Of a stretch of 64,000 nucleotides of DNA, positions 47,812 through 56,219 are shown piece by piece (position 1 is the stretch's first letter; each line of letters begins with the position of its first letter). A model generated the notes under the pieces. That model worked only from the letters and a program-made list of their open reading frames with translations. It ran no database searches and was not told where the DNA came from. The position numbers were made by a program, and so were the translations under genes. This DNA comes from Candidatus Amulumruptor caecigallinarius (GTDB taxonomy: Bacteria; Bacteroidota; Bacteroidia; Bacteroidales; Muribaculaceae): positions 207,164 to 271,163 of the forward strand of contig JAMPDP010000001.1 of NCBI GenBank assembly GCA_023665605.1, read 5' to 3'.

Positions 47812-48735
47812 ATGAACAAAAGGCTTTTGCTCCTCGCGCTGACCGCCCTGCTGGGCGTCAGCGCAGTGTCGGCGCAGGGTCGCCGCGGCCTCCGCATCAA
47901 TGAGGTCATGGTGAAGAACAACACCAGCGTGGTTGACGACTACGGTCGGCACGCCGCGTGGATAGAGCTGTTCAACTCCACCTTCGCTCCGCTCGAGATT
48001 TCAAGTGTATACATCACCACTGACCGCAACAACCCCAAGATGTATCCCGTGCCGCTGGGGGACGTGAACACACGCATCCCGCGCCGGCAGCATGTGGTGT
48101 TTTGGGCCGACGGCAAGCCTTCAGACGGCACGTTCCACACCAACTTCGTGCTCAATCCCGGCAATGCCAACTGGATAGGCGTGTATGATGCGGACGGACT
48201 GACCCTCATTGATGAAGTGACCATCCCCAGTGACCTGCCCGCTGACGCCACTTACGCCCGCAAGGTGGATGGCGAAGGCACCGGCCCCGATGCCTGGGAG
48301 GTGCGTGACGGCTCATCGGCACACCTCTACGTCACACCGAGCTCCAACAACGTAATCAAGGACACCAACAGCAAGGTGGCCATGTTCAGCGAGCGTGACG
48401 AGGATGGCTTCGGCATGACCATCATGGCCATGTGCATCGTCTTCACAGCGCTGCTGGTGCTCTGCCTCTGCTTCTATGCCATCAGCCGCATCTCCGGCTA
48501 CCTGTCACGTCGCAACAAGATCAAGACCGTCGGCACCAAGCTCAAGGAACTCGCCATCACCGATGACAAGCCCGAGCATGACACCGGCGAGGAGATTGCG
48601 GCCATCGTCATGGCTCTGCACGAGCATCTTGACGCCCATGACCGCGAGAGCACCGTGCTCACCATCAACAAGGTGAAGCGTGCTTACTCCCCCTGGAGCT
48701 CCAAGATCTATGCCATGCGTCACAATCCGCGTTGA
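47812..48735 (+). CDS. Lamin-tail domain fused to OadG-type gamma subunit
   Basis: 307 residues. Signal peptide MNKRLLLLALTALLGVSAVSA, then an LTD (lamin-tail) Ig-like domain, about residues 25-185 (LRINEVMVKNNTSVVDDYGRHAAWIELFNSTFAPLEISSVYIT..), one membrane helix at about residues 203-225 (MTIMAMCIVFTALLVLCLCFYAISRI) and a cytoplasmic OadG-like tail. Gamma subunits normally stabilise the decarboxylase through the membrane helix; the periplasmic LTD is an addition. Position between the carboxyltransferase and biotin carrier supports the role. Confidence 0.85.
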   Translation: MNKRLLLLALTALLGVSAVSAQGRRGLRINEVMVKNNTSVVDDYGRHAAWIELFNSTFAPLEISSVYITTDRNNPKMYPVPLGDVNTRIPRRQHVVFWADGKPSDGTFHTNFVLNPGNANWIGVYDADGLTLIDEVTIPSDLPADATYARKVDGEGTGPDAWEVRDGSSAHLYVTPSSNNVIKDTNSKVAMFSERDEDGFGMTIMAMCIVFTALLVLCLCFYAISRISGYLSRRNKIKTVGTKLKELAITDDKPEHDTGEEIAAIVMALHEHLDAHDRESTVLTINKVKRAYSPWSSKIYAMRHNPR

Positions 48736-48787
48736 TGCCGCATGACCGATTATCACCATCACACATCCACACCGTCAACAATCACTC

Positions 48788-49228
48788 ATGAAAAAAGAAT
48801 ATAAGTATAAGATCAACGGCAATCAATATAAGGTGACCGTGGGCGACATCGACAACAACGTGGCTCAGGTGGAGGTCAACGGCACCCCGTACCGCGTTGA
48901 GATCGAGGCCACAAAGGCTCCCGTCAACGTGGTGAACGCTCCGCGCCCCTCCGCAGCCCCGCGCACCGACTCCGGTGCCAAGGTGATAGCCCCGCGCCCC
49001 GCCGCAGCTGCCGCCGGCTACCAAGTGAAGGCTCCGCTCCCCGGCACCATCCTCTCCATCCCCGTGAAGGTGGGCGATGCCGTCAAGGCTGCCGACACCG
49101 TGCTCATCCTTGAGGCCATGAAGATGGAGAACGCTATACACGCCGGTCGCGACGGCAAGGTAGCCTCCATCAATGTGAACCCCGGTGACTCAGTGCTTGA
49201 GGGAACAGTGCTCGTGGTCATTGAGTGA
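48788..49228 (+). CDS. mmdC: Biotin carboxyl carrier subunit of the decarboxylase
   Basis: 146 residues. Ala/Pro-rich hinge (about 45-77) and a C-terminal biotinyl domain with the biotinylated lysine in LEAMKMENA (Lys112). Shuttles carboxyl groups between MmdA and the membrane beta subunit. Confidence 0.94.
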   Translation: MKKEYKYKINGNQYKVTVGDIDNNVAQVEVNGTPYRVEIEATKAPVNVVNAPRPSAAPRTDSGAKVIAPRPAAAAAGYQVKAPLPGTILSIPVKVGDAVKAADTVLILEAMKMENAIHAGRDGKVASINVNPGDSVLEGTVLVVIE

Positions 49229-49282
49229 CAACAGGTGTCTACCCCAAGAGCTTAAATTCATCACTTAAGAGAGCAGACACAT

Positions 49283-50440
49283 ATGTCATTCAGTGATTTC
49301 CTGTTGCAGAACCTCCAGGAGTTCTGGCACCTGACAGGTTTCTATAACGCCACCTGGCAGCATTTCGTCATGCTGGCCGTAGGCCTCTTCTTCATCTGGC
49401 TCGCCATCAAGAAGGATTTCGAGCCGATGCTGCTCGTGCCCATCGGCTTCGGTATGCTCATCGGCAACATCCCCTTCAACACCACCGCGGGCCTTGAGAT
49501 CGGCATCTATGAAGAGGGCTCCGTGCTCAATATCCTTTACAACGGTGTGAGTGCCGGCTGGTATCCTCCGCTGATATTCCTCGGCATCGGTGCCATGACG
49601 GACTTTACCGCCCTGATAGCCAACCCCAAGCTGATGCTTGTGGGAGCGGCCGCGCAGTTTGGCATCTTCGGGGCATATATGGTGGCCCTCCTCCTGGGCT
49701 TCGCTCCTGACCAGGCCGGTGCCATCGCCATAATCGGTGGCGCCGACGGCCCCACGGCTATCTTCCTGAGCTCCAAGCTCGCACCTAACCTTATGGGAGC
49801 CATCGCTGTGTCGGCCTACTCCTACATGGCTCTGGTGCCGGTAATCCAGCCCCCCATCATGAAGCTGCTCACCACAAAGCATGAGCGCCTCATCAAGATG
49901 AAGCCTGCGCGTGCGGTGTCGCAGAACGAGAAGATTATCTTCCCCATCGTGGGTCTGCTGCTCACCTGCTTCGTGGTGCCCTCCGGCATCCCCCTGTTGG
50001 GTATGCTCTTCTTCGGCAACCTGCTGCGTGAGTGCGGCGTGACCACCCGTCTGGCGAAAACAGCATCCAACGCCCTTACCGACATCGTGACCATCCTGCT
50101 GGGTATGACCGTGGGTGCCTCCACTCAGGCCTCAGAGTTCCTCACCACGCAGACCATCGGCATCTTCGCCCTGGGCTTCATGGCGTTTATCATCGCTTCG
50201 GCATCAGGTGTGATCTTCGTGAAGATCTTCAACCTCTTCCTGCCGAAGGCCAAGAAGCTCAACCCGCTCATCGGCAACGCCGGCGTGAGTGCGGTGCCCA
50301 TGAGCGCACGTATCTCCAACAATCTTGGTCTGCAGTACGATCCTTCGAACTATCTGCTGATGCACGCCATGGGCCCGAATGTGGCCGGCGTAATCGGCTC
50401 GGCAGTCGCAGCAGGTGTGCTTCTGGGCTTCCTCGCCTGA
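49283..50440 (+). CDS. mmdB: Sodium-translocating decarboxylase beta subunit
   Basis: 385-residue membrane protein. It decarboxylates carboxybiotin and exports sodium, giving an ion gradient from propionate fermentation. Typical stretches are [38 protein letters not shown], the region [33 protein letters not shown], and [20 protein letters not shown] strong terminator follows. Confidence 0.94.
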   Translation: MSFSDFLLQNLQEFWHLTGFYNATWQHFVMLAVGLFFIWLAIKKDFEPMLLVPIGFGMLIGNIPFNTTAGLEIGIYEEGSVLNILYNGVSAGWYPPLIFLGIGAMTDFTALIANPKLMLVGAAAQFGIFGAYMVALLLGFAPDQAGAIAIIGGADGPTAIFLSSKLAPNLMGAIAVSAYSYMALVPVIQPPIMKLLTTKHERLIKMKPARAVSQNEKIIFPIVGLLLTCFVVPSGIPLLGMLFFGNLLRECGVTTRLAKTASNALTDIVTILLGMTVGASTQASEFLTTQTIGIFALGFMAFIIASASGVIFVKIFNLFLPKAKKLNPLIGNAGVSAVPMSARISNNLGLQYDPSNYLLMHAMGPNVAGVIGSAVAAGVLLGFLA

Positions 50441-50467
50441 CACACCGCCTCCGACATCCAAATCCAC

Positions 50468-50496
50468 GGGGCCGCGACCATCAAGGCCGCGGCCCC
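50468..50496 (+). terminator. Terminator of the decarboxylase operon
   Basis: GGGGCCGCG and CGCGGCCCC, 9-bp perfect stem, followed by GCTTGCTTC. Confidence 0.65.
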
Positions 50497-50726
50497 GCTT
50501 GCTTCGCAGAGTTGCAGTCACTTCTGCGTAGCTCCCATTACTCCATTGAAGTTCCGGATACTTCACTGAGGTTTTCTACCGATCACTTTCTGCATTGTCC
50601 GGCCCTAATGAGGCCGGTAATTATAACAAATATTAACCTGCGGCGAACCATCCGCCACGGCGTGCGTTAATAAGTCAACGAGTCTGTCTTCTCCACGATA
50701 GCCAGTCACGAAACGACAACGATGAA

Positions 50727-51089
50727 ATGATAACAAAAGAAGTAATCGACAGCATATACAAGCAGTATAAGTCGCGACCCTCGTCGCCTGACAACCTCAA
50801 TCTGGGGCTGCTGTTTGACTATGCCATAGATAACCACGCCATCTTCATCGATGACGGCAACCTCGTGATTGACTCGGTGAATCCGGACAGCCCGTTTCAC
50901 TCCATCCCGCTTCGTCACATCCACGAAATCCTGGAGTTCGAGAACTCCATAGGCATTGTTCTTGACAACTCCATAATATTTCTCAACAAGCATGACGATG
51001 CCGTGCACGTGCATCTGCGCATGCAGAAGCCAACGCTGATGGATCGCGCCCGCGAGCTGCTGCGCCGTGACCGCGACGATGAATTCTGA
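50727..51089 (+). CDS. Conserved hypothetical protein, 120 residues
   Basis: No family is recognised with confidence. 120 residues, acidic, no signal peptide. The middle (IDDGNLVIDSVNPDSPFHSIPLRHIHEILEFENSIGIVLDNSIIFLNKHDDAVHVHLRM) suggests an alpha/beta cytoplasmic domain. It overlaps the tcdA start by 11 bases, so coupled expression is likely. Confidence 0.6.
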   Translation: MITKEVIDSIYKQYKSRPSSPDNLNLGLLFDYAIDNHAIFIDDGNLVIDSVNPDSPFHSIPLRHIHEILEFENSIGIVLDNSIIFLNKHDDAVHVHLRMQKPTLMDRARELLRRDRDDEF

Positions 51090-51831
51090 CAAAATAATTT
51101 TCAACCGCACGCTCCGCCTTGTCGGAGCTGACACGCTCCGCACTTTTGCCGGGGCGCGTGTCATTATATTCGGTATCGGTGGCGTGGGCTCATGGACGGC
51201 AGAGGCTCTTGCCCGCTCAGGGATAGGACACCTCACACTGGTGGATGCCGACTTCGTGGCGTTATCCAACATCAACCGCCAGCTCCACGCTCTTCATTCC
51301 ACGGTGGGGTGCCCCAAGGTAGAGGTGGCTCGGAAGCGACTGCTCGACATCAATCCGGAGATTGACGTGGTGACACGTCAGGAGCGATACGATGCCGAGA
51401 CGGCACAGACCTTTGACCTTGACTGCTACGATGTGGTGATTGATGCCATTGACTCGCTTGTCGACAAGGCTCTGCTTATCAACAATGCCACGCGGTCACG
51501 TGCTACACTCCTCTCGTCAATGGGGGCTGCATTGAAGATGGATCCGGACCGTGTTCGGGTGGCTGAGTTCTGGCAGGTGAAGGGTTGCCGCCTCGCGGCA
51601 GCCTTGCGGCAAAAGTTTCGCCGCAGCGGCGAGTTCCCGGCGCGGAAGTTCAAGTGTGTTTACTCTGATGAGTTGCTTCCCAACCGTCACGATGAAGCCC
51701 CGGCTGACAGCTCGGGAGCCATGACATTCGGCAAAGTGGCAGTGAACGGAGCCATGATGCATATCACAGCCCTATTCGGGCTGCGTCTCGCCGCCCTCAC
51801 GCTGCAAGTCCTCACTCCGAAGCCTGACTGA
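51079..51831 (+). CDS. tcdA: tRNA threonylcarbamoyladenosine dehydratase
   Basis: 250 residues from ATG 51079 (GTG 51067 is an alternative). E1-like protein that cyclises t6A at position 37 of tRNAs. ARVIIFGIGGVGSWTAEALARSGIGHLTLVDADFVALSNINRQLHAL, CPKVEVARKRLLDINPEIDV, DVVIDAIDSLVDKALLI and the C-terminal GAMTFGKVAVNGAMMHI are family features. Known from E. coli as TcdA/CsdL. Confidence 0.88.
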   Translation: MNSDKIIFNRTLRLVGADTLRTFAGARVIIFGIGGVGSWTAEALARSGIGHLTLVDADFVALSNINRQLHALHSTVGCPKVEVARKRLLDINPEIDVVTRQERYDAETAQTFDLDCYDVVIDAIDSLVDKALLINNATRSRATLLSSMGAALKMDPDRVRVAEFWQVKGCRLAAALRQKFRRSGEFPARKFKCVYSDELLPNRHDEAPADSSGAMTFGKVAVNGAMMHITALFGLRLAALTLQVLTPKPD

Positions 51832-51890
51832 CACACTTCCTGACAGCTTCGGGGTATGACGTGAGGCAACGATGCTGTGTGGCGGTCGGG

Positions 51891-52373
51891 TCACGGTTTG
51901 CTTTTGCCAACCGGGGGCTCGGTGAGGGTAATGCGGACTACGGCGGTGCGCTCAAGACTCCTGTTGACGGCTTCCTCAAATCGGTCCATATGGGCAGGCA
52001 GGAAACGCTCGCAGAGTAGCCGTAGAGCCTCTATTTTCTCGTCGCGGTCTGTGACTTGTTCCGCACGTCCCAGAGCGATTGCAGAATGATAATATTCGGT
52101 GAAGTTGGCTTTATCCTCCTCAAAGCGTGGTGAGCACTTGCTCACGGCCAGGAGGCTCACAACGGGATTGTGACGCAGGCAGTCGATTTTTTCACCTTCG
52201 CAGGCACAGTGGAAGTAAAGAGTCCGGTCATCCTTGCGCACCACGTTGAGCGGCACTCCGTAAGGTGTGCCGTCGGGGCGCGTCATGCACAGAGTCATGT
52301 AGGGCGCCTTGTCCATAACCTCAAGAGCCCAAGCGGCATCCTTCTGCCTGCCGGCCTTCCGCATTTGTCGCAT
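51891..52373 (-). CDS. Pyridoxamine 5'-phosphate oxidase-fold protein (NimA-like)
   Basis: 160 residues; split-barrel FMN-binding family. MDKAPYMTLCMTRPDGTPYGVPLNVVRKDDRTLYFHCACEGEKIDCLRHNPVVSLLAVS is the typical opening, with YHSAIALGRAEQV later. Relatives include the 5-nitroimidazole reductase NimA; specificity cannot be told. Its promoter carries a striking palindrome (52434-52454). Confidence 0.82.
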   Translation of the reverse strand: MRQMRKAGRQKDAAWALEVMDKAPYMTLCMTRPDGTPYGVPLNVVRKDDRTLYFHCACEGEKIDCLRHNPVVSLLAVSKCSPRFEEDKANFTEYYHSAIALGRAEQVTDRDEKIEALRLLCERFLPAHMDRFEEAVNRSLERTAVVRITLTEPPVGKSKP

Positions 52374-52420
52374 ATTCTGTCAGTGTAGCAGTGTCAGAGT
52401 TGAAAAATCGGTTATAACCA

Positions 52421-52453
52421 CAAAAGTACAACATTTGCACTCATTGAGTGCAA
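52421..52453 (-). promoter_or_regulatory. Promoter of the PNPOx-family gene
   Basis: Minus-strand TACTTTTG (52428-52421) with TTG at 52453-52451, gap 22 nt, slightly long. The gap is almost filled by the palindrome. Confidence 0.6.
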
Positions 52454-52454
52454 A
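52434..52454. promoter_or_regulatory. Palindromic operator-like site 1
   Basis: Arms TTTGCACTCA and TGAGTGCAAA around a single T, perfect 10-bp symmetry, lying between the -33 and -7 boxes of the PNPOx-family promoter. Binding there would block transcription. Confidence 0.65.
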
Positions 52455-52501
52455 AAATGGCGGAATTTTTCAGGGTGTTGCTTAGCCTAATGCTTGCAGG
52501 G

Positions 52502-52640
52502 TGAAGTTGTAAATCGGCGTCCTCCAGACGCCATTTGCCGGGCTGACAATGACCCCGGATGCCTACGCTATCGCTTCGGCTTCCGGGGCTACGGGTAAAT
52601 CAGCGTCCTGCGGACGCTCCTTAGGAGGTTTTGCAACACC
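52502..52640. repeat. Dispersed intergenic repeat, copy 2
   Basis: Nearly identical to 14959-15095 over about 140 bp, with the same hairpins. It is flanked by the two palindromes. Confidence 0.75.
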
Positions 52641-52661
52641 TTCATAAACTGAGTGAATCTC

Positions 52662-52676
52662 GCACTCAATGAGTGC
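52662..52676. promoter_or_regulatory. Palindromic operator-like site 2
   Basis: Arms GCACTCA and TGAGTGC around a single A: the same core as site 1, about 220 bases away, on the other side of the repeat. Confidence 0.55.
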
Positions 52677-52701
52677 ATATGTGAGGGTGTGATAAAATGT
52701 T

Positions 52702-52746
52702 GGCACCCCGCCGTACGCCCGGTGGGGGGCTGTGCGGCGGGGTGCC
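52702..52746. terminator. Strong hairpin, probable fba terminator
   Basis: GGCACCCCGCCG and CGGCGGGGTGCC, a perfect 12-bp stem with a 21-nt loop, about 110 bases past the fba stop. Confidence 0.65.
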
Positions 52747-52854
52747 TTGATATGTGGGATAAATGAGGATTGTCGGCAGGGTGAAACCGGGGCTCAGGTC
52801 ATGTTCTCGCCCGTGGCCGTGGTTTACGCCTTGGCGACACCCTCGGGACGAGGT

Positions 52855-53850
52855 TTATGCCTTGTCCTTGGAGCCGAGCACGTTCTCAATCTTGTGCTTG
52901 TAGAGCTTCTCCATCTCGTCGCGAGCCGGGCCGAGATACTTGCGGGGGTCGAACTCACCGGGCTTCTCGTTGAAGACCTTGCGCACGGCGGCGGTCATGG
53001 CCAGACGGCTGTCGGAGTCAATATTGATCTTGCAAACAGCGCTCTTGGCGGCCTTGCGGAGCTCCTCCTCGGGGATACCGATAGCGTCGGGGAGCTTGCC
53101 ACCGTTGGCGTTGATGATGTCAACATACTCCTGGGGCACTGAGCTTGAGCCGTGGAGCACGATGGGGAACCCGGGGAGCTTCTCCATAACAGCGTCGAGC
53201 ACCTCGAACGCCAGAGGGGGCGGCACGAGACGGCCCTCGGCGTTGCGGGTGCACTGCTCGGGGGTGAACTTGTAAGCACCGTGGCTGGTGCCGATGGAGA
53301 TGGCCAGAGAGTCGCAGCCGGTGCGGGTAGCGAAGTCGATAACCTCCTCGGGGTCGGTGTAAGTGTGGTGGTCAGATGACACCTCATCCTCAACACCGGC
53401 GAGCACGCCGAGCTCACCCTCTACGGTAACATCATACTGGTGAGCGTAGTCAACCACCTTCTTGGTAAGGGCCACATTCTCCTCGTAGGGGAGGTGGCTG
53501 CCGTCAATCATCACAGATGAGAAGCCATTGTCGATGCAGCTCTTGCAGAGCTCGAAGCTGTCGCCATGGTCGAGGTGAAGCACAATCTGGGGGTTCTCCC
53601 AGCCGAGCTCCTTGGCATAAGCCACGGCACCCTGAGCCATATAGCGCAGCAGGGTAGCGTTGGCGTAGTTACGTGCGCCCTTGCTCACCTGCAGGATGAC
53701 GGGTGAACGGTCCTCGGCAGCGGCCTTGATGATGGCCTGGAGCTGCTCCATGTTGTTGAAGTTGAAGGCGGGGATGGCATAGCCGCCCTTGATGGCCTTG
53801 GCAAACATCTCACGGGTGTTGACAAGCCCTAATTCTTTGTAGCTTACCAT
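52855..53850 (-). CDS. fba: Class II fructose-bisphosphate aldolase
   Basis: 331 residues, zinc-dependent aldolase of glycolysis and gluconeogenesis. PAFNFNNMEQLQAIIKAAAE, the metal site VLHLDHGDSFELCKSCIDNGFSSVMIDGSHLP with DHGD, VEGELGVLAGVEDEVSSDHHTYTDPEE, and IGTSHGAYKF, then VLHGSSSVPQEY. Monocistronic, divergent from the tRNA-Leu gene. Confidence 0.96.
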   Translation of the reverse strand: MVSYKELGLVNTREMFAKAIKGGYAIPAFNFNNMEQLQAIIKAAAEDRSPVILQVSKGARNYANATLLRYMAQGAVAYAKELGWENPQIVLHLDHGDSFELCKSCIDNGFSSVMIDGSHLPYEENVALTKKVVDYAHQYDVTVEGELGVLAGVEDEVSSDHHTYTDPEEVIDFATRTGCDSLAISIGTSHGAYKFTPEQCTRNAEGRLVPPPLAFEVLDAVMEKLPGFPIVLHGSSSVPQEYVDIINANGGKLPDAIGIPEEELRKAAKSAVCKINIDSDSRLAMTAAVRKVFNEKPGEFDPRKYLGPARDEMEKLYKHKIENVLGSKDKA

Positions 53851-53930
53851 AAGTGTGTAGCTGTGAATATTGTTGATAGTTGGTTATCACAATGTAGGTG
53901 ACGGCAGCACTGCCGTCGGCCATAACGCTG

Positions 53931-53938
53931 CAAAGATA
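53931..53938 (-). promoter_or_regulatory. -7 box of fba
   Basis: Minus-strand TATCTTTG. No TTG at the right distance; the palindrome 53951-53968 lies in the -33 position. Confidence 0.6.
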
Positions 53939-53950
53939 GTCAATTTTATT

Positions 53951-53968
53951 GGAAATGCTTGCATTTCC
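53951..53968. promoter_or_regulatory. Palindrome shared by fba and tRNA-Leu promoters
   Basis: GGAAATGC-TT-GCATTTCC, 8-bp arms, covering the -33 TTG of the tRNA promoter and the expected -33 region of fba. Confidence 0.5.
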
Positions 53969-53989
53969 ACCCTTTAATATCTACCTTTG
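53959..53989 (+). promoter_or_regulatory. tRNA-Leu promoter
   Basis: TTG 53959-53961, 20-nt gap, TACCTTTG 53982-53989. Confidence 0.75.
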
Positions 53990-54012
53990 CAGGGAGCAAA
54001 GTTAGTTCAAAG

Positions 54013-54094
54013 GCGCATGTGGCGTAATTGGTAGCCGCGTTAGACTTAGGATCTAATGTCTCAGGACGTGGGGGTTCGAGTCCCTTCATGCGCA
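54013..54094 (+). tRNA. tRNA-Leu (anticodon UAG)
   Basis: 82-base cloverleaf. Acceptor GCGCATG pairs with CATGCGC (54087-54093), discriminator A. Anticodon stem TTAGA/TCTAA encloses loop CTTAGGA with anticodon TAG at 54047-54049. The long variable arm (GTC..GAC) fits a class II leucine tRNA, and GGTTCGAGTCC is the T-loop region. CCA is not encoded. Confidence 0.95.
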
Positions 54095-54111
54095 CACTGC
54101 TCAATGCTGTC

Positions 54112-54144
54112 GGCGGGCACTCTCCATCAGGGAGGGTGCCCGCC
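54112..54144 (+). terminator. Hairpin after tRNA-Leu
   Basis: GGCGGGCAC and GTGCCCGCC, 9-bp perfect stem with inner CTCC/GGAG pairing. Confidence 0.65.
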
Positions 54145-54209
54145 GCAGGTATTTTACAGGGTGTGGCGACTACGTTAGGGCTTGTTTAATATTAGTTGAC
54201 AACAAGCCC

Positions 54210-55466
54210 TTAGCTCTCCATATTTCCTTGGAGCAGGTGGATGGCTTGGGTGAGGGCTACGGCTGTGGCTTGCTCGATAACGCGTGCGCGGCCTCCGCCG
54301 AAGTGGTGGGTGGCGATGACCGGTGACTGTCCGGCGCGCATCACGCCGATGACCACGGTGCCCACAGGCTTCTCCGGGGTTCCTCCACCCGGACCGGCTA
54401 TGCCGCTGGTGGCCAGAACAAGGGTGGCGCCGGTGACCGACGTCACACCACGCAGCATCTCCTCCACGGTCTGTTCCGAGACTGCTCCATGCTCCGCTAA
54501 TGTGTCGGCATTGACTCCGAGCAGGGAGGTTTTCACCGCGTTGGCGTAGCTCACTACTCCTCCGAGCATCACGTCGGAGCATCCGGCCACCATGGTAATC
54601 TCATGGGCGATGTTTCCTCCGGTGCAGCTCTCGGCAGTGGCAAGTGTGACACCGGCCTCACGGGCACTCTCCACGAGCACCTGCGGCAGGGGGATGTCGC
54701 GTCGCGCTATTACGTGTGGGCCGAGGATGGCCGTCATCTTGGCAAACTCGCTGTCAAGTTGCGCCTCCAGGGCCTCGGCATCAGGGCCTGTGCCATCGAG
54801 GCGGAGCCGTATGAGCCGCGCCTTGGGGAGATAGGCTATGTGGAGATTGGCGGGAAGTGAATCCTCCCAATCCTCCAACGCCATGGCCACGCGGCTTTCG
54901 CTGAGGTCAGCCACGAGGGCTACGCGGTGGCTTATGTGAAGGTTGCTCGGGAACCGCTCCTGCAACATGGGAATGACGCTTCGCTCCATCATGGTGAGTG
55001 TCTCATGAGGCACGCCGGGCATTGACACCACCACCTTGCCGTCACGCTCGAACCACATCAGCGGGGCGGTGCCCACCTCATTCTGTATCACGCGGCAGGC
55101 ATCAGGCACCATGGCCTGACCGCGGGTCAGGTCGTTAAGCTCACGGCCTCCGGCGGCCATTACGGCAGCAACGTTGGCCAGAACAGCCTCGTCAAGATGC
55201 ATTCCCCCGCCGAAGTATGCGGCGAGGGTGCCTTTGGTGATGTCATCCTTGGTGGGGCCGAGTCCACCGGTGAGCAGCGTAACGTCACTTGCCGCGAGTG
55301 CGCGGTCAAGCGCTGCACGGATGGCGGCGGCATCATCATGAACCACCTCCACTCCCCTGACGCGCCAGCCGAGAGGGTCTATCATGCGCGCGATGGCGCT
55401 TGAGTTGGTGTCTGTCACCTGCCCCAGGAGCAGCTCATCGCCAATGGCTATGATAGAAATGTCCAT
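54210..55466 (-). CDS. cinA: CinA family protein (nicotinamide-nucleotide amidase)
   Basis: 418 residues, two domains. The N-terminal MoCF-like domain has IIAIGDELLLGQVTDTNSSAIARM and LLTGGLGPTKDDITKGTLA; the C-terminal CinA/PncC amidase has LATAESCTGGNIAHEITMVAGCSDVMLGGVVSYAN and ATSGIAGPGGGTPEKPVGTVVIG. It salvages NMN by deamidation and may hydrolyse ADP-ribose. The ATG touches the stop of the upstream porin-like gene (one shared base). Confidence 0.93.
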   Translation of the reverse strand: MDISIIAIGDELLLGQVTDTNSSAIARMIDPLGWRVRGVEVVHDDAAAIRAALDRALAASDVTLLTGGLGPTKDDITKGTLAAYFGGGMHLDEAVLANVAAVMAAGGRELNDLTRGQAMVPDACRVIQNEVGTAPLMWFERDGKVVVSMPGVPHETLTMMERSVIPMLQERFPSNLHISHRVALVADLSESRVAMALEDWEDSLPANLHIAYLPKARLIRLRLDGTGPDAEALEAQLDSEFAKMTAILGPHVIARRDIPLPQVLVESAREAGVTLATAESCTGGNIAHEITMVAGCSDVMLGGVVSYANAVKTSLLGVNADTLAEHGAVSEQTVEEMLRGVTSVTGATLVLATSGIAGPGGGTPEKPVGTVVIGVMRAGQSPVIATHHFGGGRARVIEQATAVALTQAIHLLQGNMES

Positions 55467-56083
55467 CAGAACAGGTAAGCGGCGGTGACGGTCCAGACCT
55501 TGGTTTTGCCGTCGATGTCTATGTTCTGGAGACCCAAGCGGTCAACCACTGAGTTGTTCAGACCGATGCCGTAGGAAGCGGCAACCTGGAGGTGCGAGAA
55601 GAGCTCGGCACCGAAGCCGAAATTCCACGTGCAGTCAAACTCCTTGTTCTTCAGTGCGTTGTTAATGCCGGTGCGAGAGGTGAGGAAAGCAAACGAGGGG
55701 CCGGTGAAGAGCATCGGACGGATGATCTTGTTGATGGCCGGGATGTTCATCTTATACTTGAGGTTCACGGGAATCTCGATGTAGTCGCGGTGAGACTTGA
55801 CGGTCTGCTCCAGACCATTGTCAGCGATGACGGCCTTGAGGTCACGGCGGGTGTACATTGCCGAGACATCCATGCCGACGCCAATGAGGGGGGCAGTGAA
55901 CTCACACATGATACCGCCCGTGAAACCTGCGCGGTTGTCGCTGTCGATGAGCTTTTCATTGAAGTGCAGGGAGTTGACATCAAGACCGGCTTTGATACCG
56001 AAACGGAACTGAGCCTGCGCGGGCTGGCTGAAAGCGATGACGGCAGCAACGGCGGCTACCATGGCAAGGAGGGTCTTTTTCAT
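55466..56083 (-). CDS. Outer-membrane beta-barrel (porin-like) protein
   Basis: 205 residues with signal peptide MKKTLLAMVAAVAAVIAFSQPAQA, then FRFGIKAGLDVNSLHF and alternating barrel strands, ending VWTVTAAYLF with terminal Phe. It matches the OmpW/PorT-like small-barrel group of Bacteroidetes. Role unknown. Promoter at 56108-56138. Confidence 0.82.
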   Translation of the reverse strand: MKKTLLAMVAAVAAVIAFSQPAQAQFRFGIKAGLDVNSLHFNEKLIDSDNRAGFTGGIMCEFTAPLIGVGMDVSAMYTRRDLKAVIADNGLEQTVKSHRDYIEIPVNLKYKMNIPAINKIIRPMLFTGPSFAFLTSRTGINNALKNKEFDCTWNFGFGAELFSHLQVAASYGIGLNNSVVDRLGLQNIDIDGKTKVWTVTAAYLF

Positions 56084-56107
56084 AACTATTGAACTTTATT
56101 ACGGCCA

Positions 56108-56138
56108 CAAAGTTAATTTTTTAAGACATATTGACCAA
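56108..56138 (-). promoter_or_regulatory. Promoter of the porin-like gene and cinA
   Basis: Minus-strand TTG (56138-56136), 20-nt gap, TAACTTTG (56115-56108). Confidence 0.75.
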
Positions 56139-56164
56139 AATTAGCCGCCGATTGCATATTTTTG
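56131..56164 (+). promoter_or_regulatory. Promoter of the BrkB-family gene
   Basis: TTG 56131-56133 and TATTTTTG 56157-56164; the 23-nt gap is long. It overlaps the divergent promoter. Confidence 0.5.
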
Positions 56165-56219
56165 CATCTCGGAGAGGTTCTAATCAGTCAACCATCCATC
56201 ACCAAAAGCACCCTGCGTC

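Larger units (their letters stand above)
52374..52854. other. Intergenic region with operators, repeat copy 2 and terminator
   Basis: No gene is seen. In order: promoter and palindrome of the minus-strand PNPOx-family gene, dispersed repeat copy 2 (52502-52640), a second related palindrome (52662-52676), and a strong hairpin (52702-52746) on the fba side. Confidence 0.65.
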
